From positions 1 to 64,000 of the forward strand of contig CACZBC010000002.1 in NCBI GenBank assembly GCA_902779315.1: DNA of 64,000 nt, written 5' to 3'. The translations under genes and the position numbers were made by a program. The notes beneath the pieces are model-generated. The model saw nothing but the letters and a program-made list of their open reading frames with translations, searched no databases and had not been told where the DNA came from. Each line of letters begins with the position of its first letter. Position 1 is the first letter of the stretch. This DNA is from an uncultured Bacteroidales bacterium (GTDB taxonomy: Bacteria; Bacteroidota; Bacteroidia; Bacteroidales; Bacteroidaceae). Positions 58,422 through 64,000 of the stretch are shown here, piece by piece.

Positions 58422-59370
58422 CTTCTTTCTGTTGTATTTTTTGTTGTGATTCGTAAGCTTCCACGATGCGCGTTACCAGTTTGTGCCTGACGATATCCTT
58501 CTTTGTGAGTTCGATGAAACCGATGCCTTTGATGTCTTTCAAGAGGCCGAGCGCCTCGATGAGACCAGAGCGGACGCTGTGTGGGAGGTCAATCTGGGTG
58601 GTGTCTCCCGTCACAATCATCTTGGTGTTCATGCCCATACGGGTAAGGAACATTTTCAGCTGGGCAGAGGTTGTGTTCTGGGCTTCGTCGAGGATGACGA
58701 CGGCGTCGCTCAGCGTGCGGCCTCGCATAAAGGCAAGGGGTGCAATCTGAATGATGTTCTGCTCCATCATCTCACGCAGTTTCTGAGTGGGAATCATGTC
58801 CTCCAAAGCATCATAAAGCGGCTGGAGATAGGGGTCTATCTTCTCCTTCATGTCGCCAGGAAGGAAGCCAAGCTTCTCGCCAGCCTCTACTGCAGGACGC
58901 GAAAGGACGATTCGCCGGATCTCCTTATTCTTGAGAGCTCGGACGGCTAGGGCAATGCTGGTGTACGTTTTGCCTGAGCCTGCGGGTCCGACAGCAAAGA
59001 CGAGGTCGTTTTCCTGATAGGCTTTGACGAGTGCCTGCTGATTGGTCGTGCGAGCACAAATAGGCCTGCCTGTCACGCTATAGACAATCACGCCTTCCAC
59101 TCCCTCGCGCTCCGAGCGTTCGCCTCGAGTGATGTGCAGCAGTTCCTCCTCAGTCAGACTGTTGTACTTGCTGATGTGTTTCTGCAGTTTCAGCACGATT
59201 TCCTCGAAGGCGCACATCTCCAGTTCGTCGCCCATCACATGTATGACATTGCCTCGAGCCACGATGCGGAGCTTCGGATAAAGTGCCTTGAGCATCTGCA
59301 TGTTGATGTTGTTCACGCCATAAAGCAGCAGGGGATCGATGTCCTCGATAAGGATATGTTTTTCTATCAT
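58399..59370 (-). CDS. phoH: PhoH family P-loop ATPase
   Basis: The ATG at 59370 ([13 protein letters not shown]) is preferred to one 13 codons upstream, which lies close to the promoter. The 323-residue protein has an N-terminal KH-like part ([19 protein letters not shown]) and the PhoH domain with Walker [18 protein letters not shown] (about residue 130), [17 protein letters not shown] and Walker [12 protein letters not shown]. PhoH-type proteins are linked to RNA handling and ribosome maturation. It is the first gene of phoH-purC-menG-aroE. Confidence 0.93.
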   Translation of the reverse strand: MIEKHILIEDIDPLLLYGVNNINMQMLKALYPKLRIVARGNVIHVMGDELEMCAFEEIVLKLQKHISKYNSLTEEELLHITRGERSEREGVEGVIVYSVTGRPICARTTNQQALVKAYQENDLVFAVGPAGSGKTYTSIALAVRALKNKEIRRIVLSRPAVEAGEKLGFLPGDMKEKIDPYLQPLYDALEDMIPTQKLREMMEQNIIQIAPLAFMRGRTLSDAVVILDEAQNTTSAQLKMFLTRMGMNTKMIVTGDTTQIDLPHSVRSGLIEALGLLKDIKGIGFIELTKKDIVRHKLVTRIVEAYESQQKIQQKEDESIDKN

Positions 59371-59387
59371 TCGCCAGTATTTTAATG

Positions 59388-59395
59388 CAAAAGTA
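59388..59395 (-). promoter_or_regulatory. -7 element of the phoH operon
   Basis: TACTTTTG on the minus strand, 17 bases before the phoH start. Upstream lies the TTCATAG/TTCAC composite repeat. Confidence 0.65.
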
Positions 59396-59403
59396 ATAAA
59401 AAA

Positions 59404-59483
59404 GTTCATAGTTCATAGTGCATAATTCATAATTATTTGTCAATTCTCATATTTTTCACTTTTCACTTTTCACTTTTCACTTT
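59404..59483. repeat. Composite of TTCATAG words and TTCACTT words
   Basis: GTTCATAG-type words (59404-59437), then four TTTTCAC words (59455-59482), filling the space between divergent phoH and the DUF5715 gene. It matches the two-part layout at 33877-33946. Confidence 0.75.
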
Positions 59484-59490
59484 TTTGTTG

Positions 59491-59498
59491 TACTTTTG
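59491..59498 (+). promoter_or_regulatory. -7 element of the DUF5715 gene
   Basis: TACTTTTG, 15 bases before the ATG at 59514. Confidence 0.65.
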
Positions 59499-59513
59499 TA
59501 CGTCAAAACGGCA

Positions 59514-60347
59514 ATGAGAAGACTCAAGAAAAAGATATTTTTAGGCGCTTTCGGAGGCACAGTTGCGCTGCTTGGGGCAGTCAGGCTGGTATTCCCTGAA
59601 GTGACGGGTGGCGAGAGTGAGGCCAAAACGACTACAGTGACGATGGCAAACGACACGTTAGTCGTAGCCAATCGTAACGTTGTTAATTTGCCATCGTCAA
59701 ACGTTACGATTGAAACGCAACCTGAGGGTCCTGAATTGCCTGAACTGACTCAAGACCCAGAAGGGCGGGTGAAGTGGCATCCTGTCCGCAGTGTACCCTC
59801 GTATACAACCTGCTTCCCTGATGTTCAGGACGTGCAAATCGTGGCTGCCAGGAAGTGGGGCGTCTCTCCTGTTCGCGACAGGAAAGAGGCGGAACACCGC
59901 AGGAAAGAACTCGTCTATGTGGGGGCCAATCCCCTCTACTGCATAGACAAAGGCATGACTCACAGCATTCCCTACCTCGTGCCTCGAGCCGCCCATCTGC
60001 TTTCGATGATAGGGCGCAACTATCTCGACAGTCTATATATAAAAGGTATACCCCTTCACCAGATCATCGTCTCGAGCGTGTTGAGGACAGAAGACGATGT
60101 GGCCAGGCTGACACAGCGTAATGGGAACGCCTCCACAGAGAGCTGCCATCGCTTCGGAACAACGTTCGACATCTGCTACAACCGCTACTCCACAGTCTCT
60201 CCGCCAGGTCAGCCCGAGCGCAGAGCCGTCCAGAACGACACACTCAAATGGGTGCTCAGCGAAGTCTTGCGAGACATCCGCGAGAAAGACTTGTGCTACA
60301 TCAAGTACGAAGTCAAGCAAGGGTGCTTCCACATTACAGTCAGATAG
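59514..60347 (+). CDS. DUF5715 family protein, DD-peptidase-like, membrane anchored
   Basis: The ATG at 59514 is chosen; an upstream TTG start would sit in the promoter. The 277-residue protein has an N-terminal hydrophobic anchor (FLGAFGGTVALLGAVRLVF). A linker follows at about residues 40-70, much of it (MANDTLVVANRNVVNLPSSN) translated from 22-bp repeats. The C-terminal domain has VSSVLRTEDDVARLTQRNGN and SCHRFGTTFDICY, which resembles the SxHxxGxAxDI metal site of LAS/VanY DD-peptidases. The DUF5715 call rests on this pattern. A role in cell-wall processing is inferred. Confidence 0.75.
   Translation: MRRLKKKIFLGAFGGTVALLGAVRLVFPEVTGGESEAKTTTVTMANDTLVVANRNVVNLPSSNVTIETQPEGPELPELTQDPEGRVKWHPVRSVPSYTTCFPDVQDVQIVAARKWGVSPVRDRKEAEHRRKELVYVGANPLYCIDKGMTHSIPYLVPRAAHLLSMIGRNYLDSLYIKGIPLHQIIVSSVLRTEDDVARLTQRNGNASTESCHRFGTTFDICYNRYSTVSPPGQPERRAVQNDTLKWVLSEVLRDIREKDLCYIKYEVKQGCFHITVR
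59645..59711 (+). repeat. 22-bp repeat cluster 9 inside the DUF5715 gene
   Basis: Three units (59645-59666, 59667-59688, 59689-59711) with TGGCAAACGACACGTTAG, CCAATCGTAACGTTG and GCCATCGTCAAACGTTACGA cores. They stay in frame and encode part of the linker behind the membrane anchor. Confidence 0.75.
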
Positions 60348-60449
60348 TTAAAAAAAGTTACGCTCGTTTTTGCCGATTAAACTTTTCGACCCCTGCTTTG
60401 GTCAAAAGGGTGTGACAAGAACATAAGTAACATAACCAAATTAACAGAG

Positions 60450-61007
60450 ATGAAAAAGACTATTATCCTGGCAGTCCTGGCTCTCATGAGCAGTACTGTA
60501 ATCTGTGCCCAGCAGCGTATGAGCGCAGAAGAACGTGAAGCAGCAATGGCAGAACGCATCAAGAGCGTGGCCGATCGCATGGCAAGTGACTTCAAGCTGA
60601 AGGACGATGCAAAGAAGACCTTCATCGAGACCTACACAGCCTATCAGAAGGAAATGTTCGCAACCAACCAGTTCCAGGGCCAACGCACTGAACAAGGCAA
60701 TCGTGGCGAAGACAGTAAAGAACTGAGCGCAGAAGATGCACAGGCAAGAATCAAGCAGAACTTCGAGCGTCAGGAACAGCAGATCGCTACCATGCAGAAG
60801 CGTCTGGAAGTGCAGAAGAAGTATGCCGAAGAGTTCGCTAAGACACTCACACCTCAGCAAGTGCTCAGATTGCTCACTCCTCAGCGCAATCAACAAGGTG
60901 GTCGCGACCAGCAGCGTGGCCAAGGCAATCGTGGCAACTTCGGTGGTGGCCAACGTGGTGGCGGCTTCGGTGGCGGCGGTTTCGGCGGCCCTGGTGGTGG
61001 CTTCTAA
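60450..61007 (+). CDS. Exported helical protein with Gly-rich tail (Spy/CpxP-like plan)
   Basis: A 185-residue protein with a signal peptide (MKKTIILAVLALMSSTVICA). The mature part is charged and helical, with SADRMASDFKLKDDAKKTF-like wording and two helical stretches separated by QGNRGEDSKELS. This is the plan of Bacteroidales Spy/CpxP-like or DUF4890-type proteins with LTPQQVLRLL near the end. The tail is GGQRGGGFGGGGFGG, low-complexity. A periplasmic chaperone-like role is possible but unproven. A strong terminator follows. Confidence 0.75.
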   Translation: MKKTIILAVLALMSSTVICAQQRMSAEEREAAMAERIKSVADRMASDFKLKDDAKKTFIETYTAYQKEMFATNQFQGQRTEQGNRGEDSKELSAEDAQARIKQNFERQEQQIATMQKRLEVQKKYAEEFAKTLTPQQVLRLLTPQRNQQGGRDQQRGQGNRGNFGGGQRGGGFGGGGFGGPGGGF

Positions 61008-61037
61008 AGCTATAATCAAAGAAAGATAAAGAAAAAG

Positions 61038-61069
61038 GTCCAAAGTCTTGCTGCTTTGGACTTTTTTTT
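61038..61069 (+). terminator. Rho-independent terminator
   Basis: Perfect 8-bp stem GTCCAAAG / CTTTGGAC with an 8-base loop and eight T. Confidence 0.92.
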
Positions 61070-61070
61070 G

Positions 61071-61078
61071 TAGTTTTG
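61071..61078 (+). promoter_or_regulatory. -7 element of the carboxynorspermidine dehydrogenase gene
   Basis: TAGTTTTG immediately behind the terminator's T run, 27 bases before the ATG at 61106. Confidence 0.65.
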
Positions 61079-61105
61079 CAAGCAAAACTAACACATAATG
61101 TAACT

Positions 61106-62338
61106 ATGGGAAGAGTACTGATTATCGGAGCTGGCGGCGTAGCTACCGTTGCCGCTCACAAGGTGTGCCAGAATCCTGACACATTCCAGGAAGTAATGAT
61201 TGCCAGCCGTACAGAGAAGAAATGTATCGCTCTGGCAGAAGTTCTTAACAAGAAGTATGGCTCGAAGGTAAAGACAGCCCAAGTCGATGCAGACAGTGTG
61301 GAGCAGCTCGTCAAACTGCTGAGCGAATACAAGCCTGACATCGTGATGAACCTCGCGCTGCCTTATCAAGACCTCACTATCATGGAGGCTTGCTTGCAGA
61401 CAGGTTGCAACTATCTCGACACAGCCAACTACGAACCCAAGGACGAAGCGCACTTCGAGTATTCTTGGCAATGGGCGTATCGCGAACGCTTTGAGAAGGC
61501 TGGGCTTTGCGCCATTCTGGGTTGTGGCTTCGACCCAGGCGTGACAAGCATCTTCACAGCTTATGCTGCCAAGCATCACTTTGATGAAATCCAGTATCTC
61601 GACATCGTGGATTGCAACGCCGGCAACCATCACAAGGCTTTCGCCACGAACTTCAACCCTGAAATCAACATTCGCGAGATTACGCAGAAAGGCCTCTATT
61701 GGGAGAACGGCAAGTACATCGAGACGGAACCGATGGAGATTCACAAGCCCCTGACCTATCCCGGCATCGGTCCAAAAGAGAGTTATCTGCTCCATCACGA
61801 AGAGATAGAGTCCCTCGTCATCAACTATCCGACCATCAAGAGGGCGCGTTTCTGGATGACTTTCGGTCAGCAGTACCTCACTTATCTTGATGTCATTCAG
61901 AACATCGGCATGAGTCGTATTGATGAAGTGGAGTATAAAGCACCCAAAGCAGACGGTAGCGGCGAGACAGTTGTCAAGATTGTTCCCCTGCAATTCCTCA
62001 AAGCAGTTCTGCCCAACCCACAAGACCTCGGCGAGAACTACGATGGTGAGACAAGCATAGGCTGTCGCATCCGTGGCCTCAAAGGCGGTCAGGAGCACAC
62101 ATATTATATATATAATAACTGCTCGCATCAGGCTGCCTACGAGGAGACAGGCATGCAAGGCGTCAGCTACACAACTGGTGTGCCAGCCATGATAGGTGCC
62201 ATGATGTTCCTCAAAGGACTCTGGAGCAAGCCAGGCGTGCATAATGTCGAGGAGTTTGACCCAGATCCATTCATGGAACAGCTTAACAGTCAAGGCCTTC
62301 CTTGGCATGAGATTCACGACGGCGACCTTGAACTTTAA
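61106..62338 (+). CDS. Carboxynorspermidine/carboxyspermidine dehydrogenase (saccharopine dehydrogenase family)
   Basis: The ATG at 61106 (MGRVLIIGAGGVATVAAHK) follows the promoter. The 410-residue enzyme has an N-terminal Rossmann domain with GAGGVATVAAHKV, ALPYQDLTIMEACLQTGCNYLDTANYEPKDE-type wording and LGCGFDPGVTSIF. These are the hallmarks of the bacterial Lys1-like branch that makes carboxy(nor)spermidine from a diamine and aspartate semialdehyde. nspC, the next enzyme, is at 25846-26994. The pathway replaces SAM-decarboxylase-based spermidine synthesis in many Bacteroidales. The GH31 gene follows after 21 bases. Confidence 0.9.
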   Translation: MGRVLIIGAGGVATVAAHKVCQNPDTFQEVMIASRTEKKCIALAEVLNKKYGSKVKTAQVDADSVEQLVKLLSEYKPDIVMNLALPYQDLTIMEACLQTGCNYLDTANYEPKDEAHFEYSWQWAYRERFEKAGLCAILGCGFDPGVTSIFTAYAAKHHFDEIQYLDIVDCNAGNHHKAFATNFNPEINIREITQKGLYWENGKYIETEPMEIHKPLTYPGIGPKESYLLHHEEIESLVINYPTIKRARFWMTFGQQYLTYLDVIQNIGMSRIDEVEYKAPKADGSGETVVKIVPLQFLKAVLPNPQDLGENYDGETSIGCRIRGLKGGQEHTYYIYNNCSHQAAYEETGMQGVSYTTGVPAMIGAMMFLKGLWSKPGVHNVEEFDPDPFMEQLNSQGLPWHEIHDGDLEL

Positions 62339-62359
62339 GACATCTTAACTGCCATTCCT

Positions 62360-64000
62360 ATGAAACGCATCTTGCTTGTTTTTGCTGCATTGCTATGTGG
62401 AACCCTCCTTTGGTCACAAGAAATCGAGGTTGAGTTCTTCACACCAAGTATCGTACATATTGTGAAATCGCCGAACGGGGAACGTCCCAAGAGCCTTGTC
62501 GTGACGGCAAAACCGCAGGATGTTGCTGTCAATAAAAGCGGCAATACATGGAAAAGCAAGGAACTGACGGTTAAGCTAGACCCGACATCCAAATGTCTGA
62601 CCTTCCTGACAAGCGGCGGAAAAGTGTTGCTTAAGGAAGCGGCCTGGACAGTTGAGACTGGTGTTGAAAAGAGAGTTCGCCAAGTCTTCAAGCTCGACAA
62701 GGATGAGGCCATCTATGGATTGGGCACCATTCAGAACGGCAAGATGAACCGTCGTGGAGAGCACAAACGTATGGAGCAGTCCAACACCGAAGACTTCCAA
62801 AGCGTCATCCAAAGCATAAAAGGGTGGGGTATCTATTGGGATAACTATTCGCCAACACAGTTCGACGATGATGAGAACGGTATGTCCTTGACATCTGAAG
62901 CAGGCGAAGCCGTCGACTACTACTTTATGTATGGCGGCTCTGCCGATGGCGTGATTGCCCAGATACGTCATCTGACGGGCGATGTCCCCATGTTCCCGCT
63001 TTGGACTTACGGATATTGGCAGTCGAAAGAACGTTATAAGACGGCGAACGAGACGTTGGGCATTGTGCAGCAGTACCGCAAACTTGGTGTCCCTCTCGAT
63101 GGCATCATTCAGGATTGGCAGTATTGGGGTTCCAACTATCTCTGGAATGCTATGGACTTTTTGGCCGAGGAGTTTGCAAACGGACGTCAAATGATAGATG
63201 AAGTTCACAAGTTGGGCGCTCATTTCATGATAAGTATTTGGGCAAGTTTCGGTCCGATGACAAAGGCTTATCGCGAGTTGGACGAGAAGGGTTTGCTCTT
63301 CGACTTCGAGACTTGGCCGCAGAGCGGTCTTACATTTTGGCCGCCACGCAAGGACTATCCCTCTGGCGTGCGTGTTTATGACGCCTTCAGCCCTGAGGCA
63401 AGGACTATTTATTGGAAGCACCTTAAAACTCTTTTCGACTATGGGACGGATGCTTGGTGGATGGACTCTACAGACCCAGATTGCTTCGATGGTTCCCCTG
63501 CTACTTATGCTCATAAGGCGGGCCAAGAAGGCGGCACATGGCGTTCCCTGCGAAACGCCTTCCCTTTGGAGACTGTTCGCGGCGTCTATCAGGCACAACG
63601 CAGCACCCAATCCGAGAAGCGTGTCTTCATTATGACGCGAAGTAGCTTTGCCGGTCAGCAGCATTACGGCTCTAATATGTGGAGCGGCGACGTGAATTCC
63701 TCTTGGGACATGTTGCGCAAGCAAGTGCCGGCAGGACTGAGTTTCTCGCTGACAGGCAATCCCAACTTCAATACCGACATTGGCGGCTTCTTCTGTGGAG
63801 CTTATAATACACGAGGGCCAGCCTCAGCGCCACGAAACCCTCAGTTTCAGGAACTTTATGTAAGATGGATGCAGTACGGACTCTTCTGCCCAGTCTTCCG
63901 CAGTCATGGAGCTGATGCCCCACGCGAAATTTGGCAGTTCGGTAAGAAAGGAGAGCCTGTTTATGATGCGATAGAGGAAACTATTCGTCTGCGTTATCGA
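62360..64000 (+). CDS. GH31 glycosidase (alpha-xylosidase/alpha-glucosidase type), cut by the right edge
   Basis: The frame starts at ATG 62360 with a signal peptide (MKRILLVFAALLCGTLLWSQ) and is open to the last base, giving 547 codons of an enzyme usually 700-950 long. The N-terminal beta-sandwich leads to the barrel with PLWTYGYWQSKERY. The nucleophile lies in AWWMDSTDPD (Asp369), followed by RSSFAGQQHYGSNMWSGDV with the probable acid/base Asp444. TYGYWQSKERY is common in alpha-xylosidase-like members. With the two GH3 enzymes it could serve xyloglucan breakdown, but they are 17 kb apart. Confidence 0.9.
   Translation, partial: MKRILLVFAALLCGTLLWSQEIEVEFFTPSIVHIVKSPNGERPKSLVVTAKPQDVAVNKSGNTWKSKELTVKLDPTSKCLTFLTSGGKVLLKEAAWTVETGVEKRVRQVFKLDKDEAIYGLGTIQNGKMNRRGEHKRMEQSNTEDFQSVIQSIKGWGIYWDNYSPTQFDDDENGMSLTSEAGEAVDYYFMYGGSADGVIAQIRHLTGDVPMFPLWTYGYWQSKERYKTANETLGIVQQYRKLGVPLDGIIQDWQYWGSNYLWNAMDFLAEEFANGRQMIDEVHKLGAHFMISIWASFGPMTKAYRELDEKGLLFDFETWPQSGLTFWPPRKDYPSGVRVYDAFSPEARTIYWKHLKTLFDYGTDAWWMDSTDPDCFDGSPATYAHKAGQEGGTWRSLRNAFPLETVRGVYQAQRSTQSEKRVFIMTRSSFAGQQHYGSNMWSGDVNSSWDMLRKQVPAGLSFSLTGNPNFNTDIGGFFCGAYNTRGPASAPRNPQFQELYVRWMQYGLFCPVFRSHGADAPREIWQFGKKGEPVYDAIEETIRLRYR

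Overview
The window reads as a contiguous stretch of a Bacteroidales chromosome, most likely from the Prevotellaceae or a close relative. The evidence is the recurring promoter word TAnnTTTG (usually TACCTTTG) in front of genes, TonB-type and TamL-type envelope proteins, DUF4290, DUF5715, a DUF3874-type VapE protein, and housekeeping gene orders familiar from Bacteroidales. Genes are dense and lie on both strands. Both window edges cut a gene.

Layout. 1-2.1 kb: a cut membrane protein, an ECF sigma factor and a membrane partner. 2.2-3.8 kb: a vapE-type helicase gene followed by an iteron-like inverted array. 3.8-9.8 kb: an unknown exported protein, ispG and a GH106 glycosidase. 9.8-12.8 kb (minus): luxS-rpoN-PAP2-purE. 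13.4-21.0 kb (minus): an eight-gene housekeeping run tsaB-DUF4290-murA-rimM-dxr-rseP-lipoprotein-cca. 21.2-22.1 kb: a D-Ala-D-Ala carboxypeptidase. 22.2-24.9 kb: yicC-gmk-nadD, with a DUF559 endonuclease inserted in frame before gmk. 24.9-27.0 kb: a PCMD-type exported protein and nspC. 27.1-28.1 kb: a frameshifted secreted Ser/Gly-rich gene. 28.3-33.8 kb (minus): class I fumarase, then rsmI-lipoprotein-hflX. 34.0-37.3 kb: tdk, an AI-2E family transporter, tRNA-Lys with duplicated tails, and an AAA ATPase. 37.9-45.9 kb: an exported Gfo/Idh/MocA oxidoreductase, an outer-membrane receptor and two GH3 glycosidases. 46.0-48.4 kb: initiator tRNA-Met, a TetR regulator, fabG and a pseudouridine synthase. 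48.5-55.7 kb: tamB-tamL. 56.0-59.4 kb (minus): phoH-purC-menG-aroE. 59.5-64 kb: a DUF5715 protein, a small Gly-rich exported protein, carboxynorspermidine dehydrogenase and a GH31 enzyme cut by the right edge.

The unusual content is mostly in what lies between and inside these genes. (1) Nine clusters of a 22-bp tandem repeat, roughly nGCAAACGTnACACTAnnnAAT, sit at gene 3' ends or inside coding sequence and supply stop codons and protein termini. (2) Five elements have mirrored arrays of short words around an internal region that is AT-rich in four of them. One lies directly behind vapE, and the layout resembles Rep-plus-iteron origins of phage satellites. (3) Insertions bounded by C-rich/G-rich arms include a 467-bp DUF559 copy fused in frame to gmk and a 76-bp copy in frame inside cca. 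(4) The tRNA-Lys tail has been duplicated next to an ATPase gene.

All calls come from reading the sequence and from family knowledge. No database search, alignment or folding program was run.
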